Notes: a model not told the origin generated them from the sequence alone. Numbered from the stretch's first letter, positions 1 through 11,788 are shown. The stretch: DNA of 64,000 bases from Fallopia convolvulus (GCA_964016875.1 OZ024720.1:38159106-38223105), one strand, 5' to 3'. Program-made: numbers and translations.

Positions 1-2088
1 GATGCCTTGATCTCGGCTCCAATAATGGCGGCACCCGATTGGAATCTTCCATTCCAGGTGATGTGTGATGCTAGTGATTTCGCCGTAGGGGCCGTCCTTG
101 GGCAAAGGAAGGATGGAAAGTTGCATGCCATCTACTACGCAAGCAAAACTTTGGATGAAACTCAGTGCAATTACACAACAACGGAGAAAGAGTTTCTTGC
201 GATAGTGTTTGCGTTTGAGAAATTCCGTTCATATCTTGTGGGATCAAAGGTGGTAGTCTTCACGGACCATGCGGCAATCAAATACCTCATGAAGAAGAAA
301 GATGCAAAGCCGAGGCTTCTAAGATGGATGCTCCTTCTCCAAGAGTTTGACCATGAGATCAAGGACAAAACTGGTGCGGAAAATGCGGTAGCGGATCATC
401 TATCCCGTTTGCCCATCGAGTACATGTTGGAGATGGAGGATGGTTTGACTATAGATGATTCAAGAGCAGATGAAGGTCTCATGAGCGGAAAGGAGGAAAG
501 GAAGGGTGGATCGACGAACCGAGTAAGTCGGGCCCGAGGTTCAGAACATCGGACCGAAGGCAAGGCAAGTACGAGTGAGTCGGGACCGAGGACTTCAACA
601 TCGGGCCCGAGTGACCTGTGTGTCTGCGAAGCTGGACCGGCGTCCAACCATGTCGGGCCCGGTACACTTCAATGTCGGTCCGTGGAAGAAAGTAAGTTTC
701 CTAGCTCGATTTCCATCCCTTCTCGTTCTCAATTGATTGCTTCTTTCTCCCCAATTGGCCTTCTTTCTATTAGTGCCGTAAGACGAGGGGTCTCCCCTTG
801 GTTTGCGGATTTTGCTAACTTTGTCGTAGGGGGAGTGATCCCACGAAATTTGTCTTATCAAGCTAGGAAGAAATTCTTACATGATGCTAGACAATACTTT
901 TGGGATGATCCATATCTCTACAAGGAAGGGCGTGATCAAATCTATAGACGGTGTGTGTCAAGTGAAGAGGTTGAGAGCATAATTCACCATTGCCACTCCT
1001 TGCCTACGGGGGGTCACGCCAAGAGTTCCAAAACCACCTCAAAAATTCTTCAATGTGGTTATTATTGGCCAACCATGTTCAAGGATGTGCATGATTATGT
1101 GAGGAAGTGTGAGGAGTGCCAAAGAGAGGGGAACCTATCAAGGAGGAATGAGACTCCTCAAACTGGCATTCTAGAAGTTGAGTTATTTGATGTATGGGGT
1201 ATTGACTTCATGGGACCATTTCCCACATCAGGACCTTACAAGTACATCTTGGTAGCCGTAGATTATGTCTCAAAATGGGTGGAGGCCATACCAACAAGAA
1301 CCAATGATGCTAAGGTGGTGATGAAGTTTTTGAAAGGCAACATTTTTGCAAGGTTTGGTGTGCCTAGGGTTCTCATAAGTGATGGCGGACCTCATTTCAT
1401 TGAGAGGTGCTTCGAAAATGTATTGATTAAGTATGGGGTGTCTCATCGAGTGGCTACTCCTTATCATCCTCAAACAAGCGGGCAAGTCGAGGTGTCAAAC
1501 CGTCAAATCAAGGCTATCTAGGAGAAGACCGTATCTCGATCAAGGAAAGATTGGGCCTCTAAGCTCGATGATGCACTTTGGGCTTATAGAACCGCCTTCA
1601 AGACACCTTTGGGAACTACACCCTTCAATCTAGTTTATGGCAAGGCATGTCATCTTCCGGTAGAGCTTGAGCACAAGGCGAAATGGGCACTCAAGGAGAT
1701 GAATTGGGATATCAACTTGGCCGGTGAGAAAAGGTTTCTAGAACTTCATGAGTTGGGGGGATTAAGGTTGAAGGCCTATGAGAACTCCAAGATATACAAG
1801 GAGAAGACCAAGAAGTGGCATGATAGGAAGTTAATTCCAAAGACCTATGAAACCGGTGACAAGGTTCTCCTTTTCAATTCAAGGCTTAAACTTTTCCCCG
1901 GGAAGTTAAGGACTAGGTGGAGCGGACCATTTGTGGTCCACCGTATCTATGTTCATGGTGCGGTGGACTTGGTTGATGAACAAGGACATACTTTCAAAGT
2001 GAATGGTCATCGAGTGAAGAAGTTCTATGACAAGGACGGTCCAAACGAAGAAGTTAGAGCCTCATGGGCTCTCGTCCTTGCCGATTGA
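1..2088 (+). pseudogene. pol: Ty3/gypsy polyprotein fragment: RNase H and integrase, one in-frame stop
   Basis: Frame 1 is open from the window edge, so the start lies outside. Counting codons from base 1, RNase H covers about 1-135 with acidic residues D23 (CDASD), E62/E64 (TEKE), D89 (FTDH) and D132 (VADHLSR). Integrase follows with a zinc finger H332-x6-H339-x30-C370-x2-C373 and a catalytic triad D402-x58-D461-x35-E497. A TAG stop at 1519-1521 interrupts the frame 9 codons after E497. The same frame then stays open to TGA at 2086-2088 and encodes the usual C-terminal integrase region, without a chromodomain. About 100 residues between RNase H and the zinc finger (roughly nt 480-785) look inserted compared with typical Athila proteins. 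RNase H degrades the RNA template and integrase joins cDNA to the chromosome, but the stop should remove the integrase C-terminal region. Confidence 0.9.
480..785 (+). other. Low-complexity insert in pol between RNase H and integrase, with palindromic GC-rich motif
   Basis: This stretch is in frame with pol but does not resemble RNase H or integrase. It is rich in Ser, Gly, Arg and Pro. It contains TCGGGCCCGA, a perfect 10-bp palindrome, at 528-537 and 601-610, a near copy at 653-662, and several TCGG(G/T)CC and GGACCGAGG relatives. The same motif family recurs in the untranslated region and LTR of this element. That suggests a module that spread within the element rather than a protein domain. 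Confidence 0.6.
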
Positions 2089-3815
2089 TCCTATACATGC
2101 CATTGAAGAATAAGAAATTGTGAGCTTTTCATACTCTTTTCTCTTGCTTTTAAGTTTTGATTTCCTTGTTTGATGGGGACATCAAAATTTTAAGTATGGG
2201 GTGGGGGTAAGTGTGTTCATGATTTCACTTGTTTATGTTTGTTTGTTATTTTGAGGATATTTAGTTTGTGTTTCTAGTTTGTATTTGGGATGTTTGCTTA
2301 TTGGATAGTGGTTTGAGGAAAGACATGGATGATTAATTTGGTCTTGAATGGATGAGTTTTTGGTTTTAGAGAAATTTTTGCAAAAAAATCCATAAAAAAT
2401 TGAAAAATTGTGTTAAAAACAACAAAAAGATTTTGTGTTTTGTAGGTTTTGGACTAGAAATTCCCATCTTAGATTGCCAAAATAAAAGCTAATGATGATG
2501 AGAGCATGTAAATTCCTTTGCATATTTTTGGATAGTTTAGCCTCTAAAAATGATGTTGCTTTTGATGTGATCATGATATCTTGCTTGTTTTATTGAACAT
2601 GTGAGTTCTAGGATGAGTTCTTATGCAACTAAGTATGAGTGATCCTTGTGAGATTGATTTTTGGCCATTTTAGGGATGCTTGATCATATTTGCATATCCC
2701 TCATTTTTCTTGTGTGATTAGCTCATTCATGCTCAGTAAAACTTGTTATTGCGGTGTTTATCTATTTTCCAAGACCGTCATGAGAATTGTCCTAGCATGG
2801 TCACATTGATTTTGAACCTTATTCCTCTAGTCACATAAATGGTCCATATCCTACCATGAAGATAATCCTTTGTTTGTAGCCCCGTTCTAGCCTAAGCCTT
2901 TATTTGAAACTCCTCAAAAATATTATTCCTAGCCTTATATGACTTGACCCTTATGGGATTGGACTTTAGAAGAGAGGTTTGGATTGTATTTGAAGAGTTG
3001 AGACTCTCTTGGGTTTAAGGGCAAAGAATGGTGTTATGAATCATGTGGGTAGTGCATCTTTGTTGTACAAAAAAAATGAAAAAAAGAAAGAAAAGAAAGA
3101 AAGAAAATGTTGGAAATGTAAAGTGGAATAAAGCAAAGAGCTTAAGTGAAGAAAATGGTCCGACCGAGTTACAAGCAACATCGGGCCCGATGTCATAAGA
3201 AAGTCGGTCCAAATGTAGAAAGTGTTGAAAATCCAACAAAAAGCATAAGAGCAAAGATGAAGTGGAATGTTAAGTGAAATTTTGGGTTGAAAGGAAAATG
3301 TTAAGTCTTTTGGGTGGGTGTGAAAGTAATGGTGGAATTTGGTGAGGTTGGTGAGAGTTTAGGTTGTTCAATCCCCATTGTAAGCACCACAAGGCCAAAT
3401 AAATTCCCACCTTGAAAAATACCAAAAACCCCATTACAACCCGACCGAATGGAACCTCTTTGAGGACCTCCATTGAGCCAAGTTCGAAATTCTTTGTGTA
3501 CTTTGCATTAGGCATCTCTAGGTGGAGTAATTGGTGATATTAGCTTCAATAGTAAAGTCGTTACTTGCATGATTTTTGAGCTTGAGTGTTCATTGCTAAA
3601 CCCAAACACATGATGAGTGATACACATTCACATATCCCTAAAGTGAGGCTTAGTTGCATTGACTTTATTCCTTGGAACACTTAATCACGTGTGATGATGT
3701 AATCTTGCTTGAATATCGATCACTTGTGCTTAAAATGTGTTTTCACACGAGGCTTTACTTGAAGATTATGTTTCGGTCTTGCTTACATTGTTATTGCTTG
3801 AGGACAAGCAAGTTT
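2089..3815 (+). other. Untranslated region between pol and 3' LTR of first element
   Basis: There is no credible ORF here. An internal polypurine-like run lies at 2196-2208, just after a TGATG/CATCA hairpin at 2171-2184. An A/G-rich simple tract (GAAA-type repeats) lies at about 3067-3110. The palindromic motif TCGGGCCCGA is at 3181-3190 among TCGGTCC relatives. At 3796-3812 lies GCTTGAGGACAAGCAAG, identical to a site just upstream of the polypurine tract of the element at 49375-54920. Athila elements often carry an env-like ORF in this position, but none is visible. Confidence 0.7.
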
Positions 3816-3830
3816 AAGTATGGGGTATTT
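3816..3830 (+). other. Polypurine tract next to 3' LTR, first element
   Basis: The purine-rich AAGTATGGGG run lies immediately before the TGATG that opens the LTR. In LTR retrotransposons this RNA segment resists RNase H and primes plus-strand DNA. It matches the position and style of AAGCATGGGGG at 53515-53529. Confidence 0.75.
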
Positions 3831-4254
3831 TGATGTCTCTCTATTTGGTGGTGTTTTCACATGTGATTTCCTTTGTAAATATGTTTCTTTTTCCCCTTTT
3901 CTTGTGCGTTTTGTTATTGCTTGTACGCACCTTTTATGTGTTTTGTAGGTAATTTGGCATGAATCAAGGATCGATTTGAAGGAGGGTCGAGACATGGAGC
4001 AAAGGCCGAGCTAAAGCGGGAAAGAGAGAAGCAAGCCATGAAGAAGAACAAGAGAAGCCAACTAAGAAGAAGGTGGAACGAGGTCAGGACCGAGTTGCAA
4101 CCACATCAGGCCCGACTTTGAAGTCTCCAACCTCGGACCGAGATGTACAGTAACTCGGGACCGAGGTCCTCCGTGTAGGTCCGAGTCGGTCACCGAACTA
4201 CTTGGTCTCCAAGTCACGAATTTGTGGACTTCCACTTTTGCCCTTCATCTAATC

Positions 4255-4263
4255 TATAAAAGG
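4255..4263 (+). promoter_or_regulatory. Probable LTR TATA box
   Basis: TATAAAAGG is a canonical plant TATA element. It lies about 425 bp into the LTR, in a plausible place for the U3/R border. Transcription start would be expected near 4290. No expression evidence is available. Confidence 0.6.
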
Positions 4264-4947
4264 ACCTCTTGTCTTCTAAGAAAGGGTTCCCACACACACA
4301 AAAAAAGAGGGGAACCAAGGGGATACTTGGAGAGCAAGGAGGAAGGAGAGGAGAAGGAAGGGAGAGAGAATCGGCCAAGGGAGGAAGTCTTGATAGGTTT
4401 TGTTGGAAGATTTGCTTTGATTTGCTTTGTTCTTGTGGATTTGAAAACCCTTGATTTGGATTTGTGGATTGCTTTGGATTTGAATGAAACTTTGCTTAGT
4501 TTTGAGATTGATTATGATGATTGCTTTCCCTTTTGATTTGATTGCTTTCTTTGCTTGTCTCATGGAGTAGATCTCCTTGATCTTGGGTTATGGGGGAAAA
4601 CCCTAGCTAGGTTTAGGCTAGAAACCCCAATTCCATAGCCTTGAGTGTTTGATCTAAGGAACCCACTCTACATAGAGCTACAATTCCTTGCGAAAGTTGG
4701 GAATCAAGGCTTGAGATTGTCAAAGTAGCGAAAGTGAACATGTTTCAATCTCAAGACCTTGCTTCGAAGGGGATTTCCCCATGGATCGAGGTGTAGATGT
4801 GGTTGGAACGAGGGCGAAAGCACTCGATCCTACTCCGATCATCACTCATTTCCTGAATTGGGGTGGAAAGCCTTAATCTACTAGGGAAGGAACCCAAAAG
4901 CCCAAGATCTACTTTTAAAATCTTTGAGTTCGACATCCCCAGCTACC

Positions 4948-5030
4948 TCGGGCCCGACTTACCCAGTGTCGGTCCCGACTTCCTCTTGTCGTCAACCTCG
5001 GGCCCGACGTGACCTCAGTGTCGGTCCCGA
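4948..5030 (+). repeat. Cluster of GC-rich palindromic motifs in LTR
   Basis: Two perfect copies of TCGGGCCCGA (4948-4957 and 4998-5007) alternate with two copies of TCGGTCCCGA (4969-4978 and 5021-5030), spaced about 50 bp apart. This makes a short tandem array of a roughly 50-bp unit within otherwise AT-rich LTR sequence. Confidence 0.8.
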
Positions 5031-5192
5031 CTGTTTTCTTTGTTTTTCTTTGTTTTATGCTCTCCTTTCTAGCTTCCTAGTATCTAGGCACATCGATCGA
5101 GTAGACTTCCCGAGTGTTCGACACCCACCACGTACTACAACGGGGTCAGGTTATAAATTGTATCTCTTGACCCTGGCATCCGAGAGCGATCA

Positions 5193-7750
5193 AAATGTCC
5201 ATGTAACTGTCAATCCTAAAAGTGGCATTCGGTTTCTAGTTTCGAATTTATGCTTTTATTCAATCGGTCTTCATTTGGTAGCGTAGGATGTGCTTATTAG
5301 CTTGTTACAATCCTTATTCTTTATGCTTATGCCTAGATGTCTTTAAAGTTCACTTGTCCTTTCTCCTTTTTCCTTTATAAAATGACTTGTGATCTAACAT
5401 TGCACGACAAGTGTTCGATGAAATGTCCATGTAAATGTCAATCCTAAAAGTGGCATTCGGTTTCTAGTTTCGAATTTATGCTTTTATTCCATCGGTCTTG
5501 ATTTGGTAGCGTAGAATGTGCTTATTAGCTTGTTACTATCCTTATTCTTTATGCTTATGCCTAGATATCTTTAAAGTTCACTTGTTTTTTCTCCTTTTAC
5601 CTTTAAAATGACTAGTGATCTAACATTGCACGATATGTGTTTGATGAAATGTCCATGTTAAAGTCAATCCTAAAAGTGGCATTCGATTTCCTGGTTCGAG
5701 TTTATGCTTTTATTCGATCGGTCTTGATTTTGTATCTTAGAATGTGCTTTTTGGATTGATACTATCCTCATTCTTTATGCTTATGCCTGGATGTCGTTAA
5801 TGTTCACATGTTTTTTCTTCTTTTACCTTTAAAATCGCTTGTGAACTAACATTGCACGCCAAGTGTTCGATGAAATGTCTATGTAAATGACACTGCTAAA
5901 TGTGGCATTCGGTTTCTAGGTTCGAATTTATGATTTTATTCGATCGGTCTTGATTTTGTAGTGCAGAATTTGTTTATTTGCTTGATACTATCCTCATTCC
6001 TTATGTTTATGCCTAGATGTCTAAAGCTCATTTGTTTTTTCTCCTTTTGCCTTTTAAATTACTTGTGATCTAACATTGCATGCCATGTGTTTGATGAAAT
6101 GTCCATGTAAATGTCAATCCTAACAGTGGCATTCAGTTTCTAGTTTCGAATTTATGCTTTTATTCGACCGGTCTTGATTTTGTAGTGTAGAATGTGCTTA
6201 TTGGCATGATAATATCCTTTTTCTTTATGCTTATGCCTAAATGTCTTTAAAGTTGACTTGTTTTTTCTCCTTTTTCCTTTATAAAATGACTTGTGATCTA
6301 ACATTGCACGCCAAGTGTTTGATGAAATGTCCATGTAACTGTCAATCCTAAAAGTGGCATTCGGTTTCTAGTTTCGAATTAATGCTTTTATTCGATCGGC
6401 CTTGCTTTGGTAGCGTAGAATGTGCTTATAAGCTTGTTACTATCCTTATTTTTTATGCTTATGCCTAGATATCTTTAAAGTTCACTTGTTTTTTCTCCTT
6501 TAACCTTTAAAATGACTTGTGATCTAACATTGCACGACATGTGTTTGATGAAATGACCATGTTAAAGTCAATCCTAAAAGTGGCATTCGGTTTCTTGGTT
6601 CGAGTTTATGCTTTTATTCGTTTGGTCTTGATTTTGTAGCGTAGAATGTGCTTTTTGGCTTGATACTATCCTCATTCTTTATGCTTATGCCTAGATGTCG
6701 TTAAAGTTCACTTGTTTTTTCTCCTTTTGCCTTTAAAATCACTTGTGATCTAAATTGCAAGCCAAGTGTTCGATGAAATGTCCATGTAAATGACACTTCT
6801 AAATGTGGCATTCGGTTTCTAGGTTCAAATTTATGCTTTTATTCGATCGGTCTCGATTTTGTAGTGCAGAATATGCTTATTTGCTTGATACTATCCTCAT
6901 TCTTTATGCTTATGCCTAGATAATTTCGAAGTTCAATTGTGATCTATCATTGCACGACAAGTGTTCGATGAAGTCTCCAAGTAAATGTCGCTCCTAAGGT
7001 TTGAGTTTATGCATTTATTCGATCGTTCTTGATTTTGTAGTGTAGATTGTGCTTATTGGCTTGATACTATCCTCATTCTTTATGCTTAAGCTTAGATATC
7101 TTTAAAGTTCACTTGTCTTTTCTCCTTTTACCTTTAAAATGACTTGTGATCTAACATTGCACGACATGTGTTTGATGAAATGTCCATGTTAAAGTCAATC
7201 CTAAAAGTGGCATTCGATTTCATGGTTCGAGTTTATACTTTTATTCGATCGGTCTTGATTTTATAGCGTAGAATGTGCTTATTGGCTTGATACTATCCTT
7301 ATTCTTTATGCTTATGCCTAGATGTCGTTAATGTTCACATGTTTTTTTCTTCTTTTGCCTTTAAAATCGCTTGTGAACTAACATTGCACGACAAGTGTTT
7401 GATGAAATGTCCATGTAAATGACACTCCTAAATGTGGCATTCGGTTTCTAGTTTCGAATTTATGATTTTATTCGATCGTTCTTTATTTTGTAGTGCAGAA
7501 TGTGCTTATTGGCTTGATAAGATCCCCATTTTGTATGCTTATGCCTAGATGTCTTTAAAGTTCATTTGTTTTTTCTCCTTTTGCCTTCAAAATGACTTGT
7601 GATCTAACATTGAACAACAAGTTTTCAATGAAATGTCCATCTAAATATCACTCCTCAAAACTGGCATTCGGTTTCTAGGTTCGAATTTATGCTTTTATTC
7701 GATCGGTCTTGATTTTGTAGTGTAGAATGTGCTTATTGCCATGATAATAT
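5193..7750 (+). repeat. Satellite array A, monomeric stretch (~227-bp units)
   Basis: About 11 head-to-tail monomers. Successive copies of AAATGTCC or a close variant start at 5193, 5421, 5647, 5873, 6097, 6324 and 6551, giving spacings of 224-228 bp. Each unit carries the same order of landmarks: GTGTTCGATGAAATGTCCATG, GTGGCATTCGG, TTCGAATTTATGC, TTCGATCGGTCTTG, GTAGAATGTGCTTATTGG, TATGCCTAGATGTC, CTTGTTTTTTCTCC, GTGATCTAACATTGCACG. Neighbouring units differ by several percent, and one near 6930-7010 is shortened. No coding potential is seen. Confidence 0.97.
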
Positions 7751-9769
7751 CCTTTTTTTATGCTTATGCCTTGATGTCTTTAAAGTTCACTTGTTTTTTC
7801 TCCTTTTGCCTTTATAAAATAACTTGTGATCTGGCATTGCACGACAAGTGTTCGATGAAATTTCAATGTAAATGTCAATCCTAAAAGTGGCATTCGGTTT
7901 CTAGTTTCGAATTTATGCTTTTATTCAATCGGTCTTGATTTGGGAGCGTAGAATGTGCTTATTAGCTTGTTACTATCCTTATTCTTTATGCTTATGCCTA
8001 GATATCTTTAAAGTTCACTTGTTTTTTTCTCCTTTTACCTTTAAAATGACTTGTGATCTAACATTGCACGACATGTGTGTGATGAAATGTCCATGTTAAA
8101 GTCAATCCTAAAAGTGGCATTCGATTTCTTGGTTCGAGTTTATGCTTTTATTCGATCGGTCTTGATTTTGTAGCGTAGAATGTGCTTTTTGGCTTGATAC
8201 TATCCTCATTCTTTATGCTTATGCCTAGATGTCGTTAATGTTCACATGTTTTTTCTTCTTTTACCTTTAAAATCGCTTGTGAACTAACATTGCACGCCAA
8301 GTGTTCGATGAAATGTCCATGTAAATGACACTCCTAAATGTGGCATTCGGTTTCTATGTTCGAATTTATGATTTTATTCGATCGGTCTTCATTTTGTAGT
8401 GCAGAATTTGTTTATTTGCTTGATACTATCCTCATTCCTTATGTTTATGCCTAGATGTCTAAAGTTCTTTTGTTTTTTCTCCTTTTGCCTTTAAACTTAC
8501 TTGTGATCTAACATTGCACGCCAAGTGTTTGATGAAATGTCCATGCAAATGTCAATCCTAAAAGTGGCATTCGGTTTCTAGTTTCGAATTTATTCTTTTA
8601 TTCGACCGGTCTTGATTTTGTATTGTAGAATGTGCTTATGGGCATGATAATATCCTTTTTCTTTATGCTTATGTCTAGATGTCTTTAAAGTTCAGTTGTT
8701 TTTTCCTTTTGCCTTATTAAAATGATTTGTGATCTAACATTGGACGCCAAGTGTTTGAAGAAATGTCCATGTAAATGTCAATCCTAAAAGTGGCATTCGG
8801 TTTCTAGTTTCGAATTTATGCTTTTATTCGATCGGTCTTGATTTGGTTAGCTTGATACTATCCTTTAACTTTATGCTTATGCCTAGATATCTTTAAAGTT
8901 CACTTGTTTTTTCTCCTTTTACCTTTAAAATGACTTGTGATCTAACATTGCACGACATGTGTTTGATGAAATTACCATGTTAAAGTCAATCCTAAAAGTG
9001 GAGTTCGGTTTCTTGGTTCGAGTTTATGCTTTTATTCGATCGGTCTTGATTTTGTAGCGTAGACTATGCTTATTGGCTTGAGACTATCCTCATTCTTTAT
9101 GCTTATGCCTAGATGTCATTAAAGTTCACTTGTTTTTTCTCCTTTTGCCTTTATAAAATAACTTGTGATCTAGCATTCCACGACAAGTGTTCGATGAAAT
9201 TTCAATGTAAATGTCAATACTAAAAGTGGCATTCGGTTTCTAGTTTCGAATTTATGCTTTTATTCAATCAGTCTTGATTTGGTAGCGTAGAATGTGCTCA
9301 TTAGCTTGTTATTATCCTTATTCTTTATGCTTATGTCTAGATGTCTTTAAAGTTCATTTGTTTTTTCTCCTTTTCCCTTTAAAATTACTTGTGAGCTAAC
9401 ATTGCACGCCATGTGTTTGATGAAATGTCCATGTAAATGTCAATCCTAAAAGTGGCATTCAGTTTCTAGTTTCGAATTTATGCTTTTATTCGACCGGTCT
9501 TGATTTTGTAGTGTAGAATGTGCTTATTGGCATGATAATATCCTTTTTCTTTATGTTTATGCCTAGATGTCTTTAAAGTTCACTTGTTTTTTGTCCTTTT
9601 GCCTTTATAAAATAACTTGTGATCTAACATTCCACGACAAGTGTTCGATGAAATGTCCATCTAAATGTCAATCCTAAAAGTGGCATTCGGTTTCTAGTTT
9701 CGAATTTATGCTTTTATTCAATCGGTCTTGATTTGGGAGCGTAGAATGTGCTTATTACCTTGTTACTAT
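7751..9769 (+). repeat. Higher-order satellite repeat, 2019-bp unit, copy 1 (~9 monomers)
   Basis: The block opens with a monomer variant in which the usual TTATTCTTTATG is shortened to a T-run (CCTTTTTTTATG at 7751). It contains distinctive monomers in fixed order, for example the GTGGAGTTCGG variant at 9001. The same markers recur 2019 bp later (9770 and 11020), so about nine monomers were copied as one unit. Confidence 0.9.
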
Positions 9770-11788
9770 CCTTTTTTTATGCTTATGCCTTGATGTCTTT
9801 AAAGTTCACTTGTTTTTTCTCCTTTTGCCTTTATAAAATAACTTGTGATCTGGCATTGCACGACAAGTGTTCGATGAAATTTCAATGTAAATGTCAATCC
9901 TAAAAGTGGCATTCGGTTTCTAGTTTCGAATTTATGCTTTTATTCAATCGGTCTTGATTTGGGAGCGTAGAATGTGCTTATTAGCTTGTTACTATCCTTA
10001 TTCTTTATGCTTATGCCTAGATATCTTTAAAGTTCACTTGTTTTTTTCTCCTTTTACCTTTAAAATGACTTGTGATCTAACATTGCACGACATGTGTGTG
10101 ATGAAATGTCCATGTTAAAGTCAATCCTAAAAGTGGCATTCGATTTCTTGGTTCGAGTTTATGCTTTTATTCGATCGGTCTTGATTTTGTAGCGTAGAAT
10201 GTGCTTTTTGGCTTGATACTATCCTCATTCTTTATGCTTATGCCTAGATGTCGTTAATGTTCACATGTTTTTTCTTCTTTTACCTTTAAAATCGCTTGTG
10301 AACTAACATTGCACGCCAAGTGTTCGATGAAATGTCCATGTAAATGACACTCCTAAATGTGGCATTCGGTTTCTATGTTCGAATTTATGATTTTATTCGA
10401 TCGGTATTCATTTTGTAGTGCAGAATTTGTTTATTTGCTTGATACTATCCTCATTCCTTATGTTTATGCCTAGATGTCTAAAGTTCTTTTGTTTTTCCTC
10501 CTTTTGCCTTTAAACTTACTTGTGATCTAACATTGCACGCCAAGTGTTTGATGAAATGTCCATGCAAATGTCAATCCTAAAAGTGGCATTCGGTTTCTAG
10601 TTTCGAATTTATTCTTTTATTCGACCGGTCTTGATTTTGTATTGTAGAATGTGCTTATGGGCATGATAATATCCTTTTTCTTTATGCTTATGTCTAGATG
10701 TCTTTAAAGTTCAATTGTTTTTTCCTTTTGCCTTTATAAAATGATTTGTGATCTAACATTGGACGCCAAGTGTTTGAAGAAATGTCCATGTAAATGTCAA
10801 TCCTAAAAGTGGCATTCGGTTTCTAGTTTCGAATTTATGCTTTTATTCGATCGGTCTTGATTTGGTTAGCTTGATACTATCCTTTAACTTTATGCTTATG
10901 CCTAGATATCTTTAATGTTCACTTGTTTTTTCTCCTTTTACCTTTAAAATGACTTGTGATCTAACATTGCACGACATGTGTTTGATGAAATGACCATGTT
11001 AAAGTCAATCCTAAAAGTGGAGTTCGGTTTCTTGGTTCGAGTTTATGCTTTTATTCGATCGGTCTTGATTTTGTAGCGTAGACTATGCTTATTGGCTTGA
11101 GACTATCCTCATTCTTTATGCTTATGCCTAGATGTCATTAAAGTTCACTTGTTTTTTCTCCTTTTGCCTTTATAAAATAACTTGTGATCTAGCATTCCAC
11201 GACAAGTGTTCGATGAAATTTCAATGTAAATGTCAATACTAAAAGTGGCATTCGGTTTCTAGTTTCGAATTTATGCTTTTATTCAATCAGTCTTGATTTG
11301 GTAGCGTAGAATGTGCTCATTAGCTTGTTATTATCCTTATTCTTTATGCTTATGTCTAGATGTCTTTAAAGTTCATTTGTTTTTTCTCCTTTTCCCTTTA
11401 AAATTACTTGTGAGCTAACATTGCACGCCATGTGTTTGATGAAATGTCCATGTAAATGTCAATCCTAAAAGTGGCATTCAGTTTCTAGTTTCGAATTTAT
11501 GCTTTTATTCGACCGGTCTTGATTTTGTAGTGTAGAATGTGCTTATTGGCATGATAATATCCTTTTTCTTTATGTTTATGCCTAGATGTCTTTAAAGTCA
11601 CTTGTTTTTTCTCCTTTTGCCTTTATAAAATAACTTGTGATCTAACATTCCACGACAAGTGTTCGATGAAATGTCCATGTAAATGTCAATCCTAAAAGTG
11701 GCATTCGGTTTCTAGTTTCGAATTTATGCTTTTATTCAATCGGTCTTGATTTGGGAGCGTAGAATGTGCTTATTAGCTTGTTACTATC
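9770..11788 (+). repeat. Higher-order satellite repeat, 2019-bp unit, copy 2
   Basis: This block repeats 7751-9769 in the same order with few differences, such as the loss of one T in AAAGTCAC at about 11594. That private deletion recurs at 16312, 4718 bp away, and again in the next block near 21463. So this copy, rather than copy 1, is the relative of the blocks further right. Confidence 0.88.

Larger units (their letters stand above)
1..5192 (+). mobile_element. Athila-like Ty3/gypsy LTR retrotransposon, 3' part (5' end outside window)
   Basis: The element enters from the left edge and ends at 5192, where satellite begins. In order it holds the RNase H and integrase end of a polyprotein (1-2088), an untranslated stretch (2089-3815), a polypurine tract (3816-3830) and a 3' LTR (3831-5192). 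The LTR begins TGAT and ends ATCA. The integrase text, especially the segment around GKACHLPVELEHKA, and the absence of a chromodomain fit the Athila/Tat branch of plant Ty3/gypsy elements. Gag, protease, most of reverse transcriptase and the 5' LTR lie outside the window. The satellite resumes with AAATG at 5193, the expected target-site copy, but the left copy cannot be checked here. Confidence 0.9.
3831..5192 (+). repeat. 3' LTR of first Athila-like element (1362 bp)
   Basis: The left edge is TGATGTCTCT directly after the polypurine tract. The right edge is GAGCGATCA at 5184-5192, followed at once by satellite. The TGAT...ATCA ends match the LTR at 53530-54920, which is of similar length (1391 bp). 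Two clusters of the GC-rich palindrome family lie at about 4085-4195 and 4945-5030. The right edge could shift by a base or two because the 5' LTR is not available for comparison. Confidence 0.85.

Noticed and set aside
2089..3815. Env-like third ORF expected in Athila elements
   Set aside because: No frame longer than about 80 codons and no signal peptide or membrane segment in a sensible context.
4924..5286. 120-codon ORF across the LTR end and first satellite monomer
   Set aside because: It spans the element/satellite junction, so it cannot be an inherited gene of either; no domain is seen.
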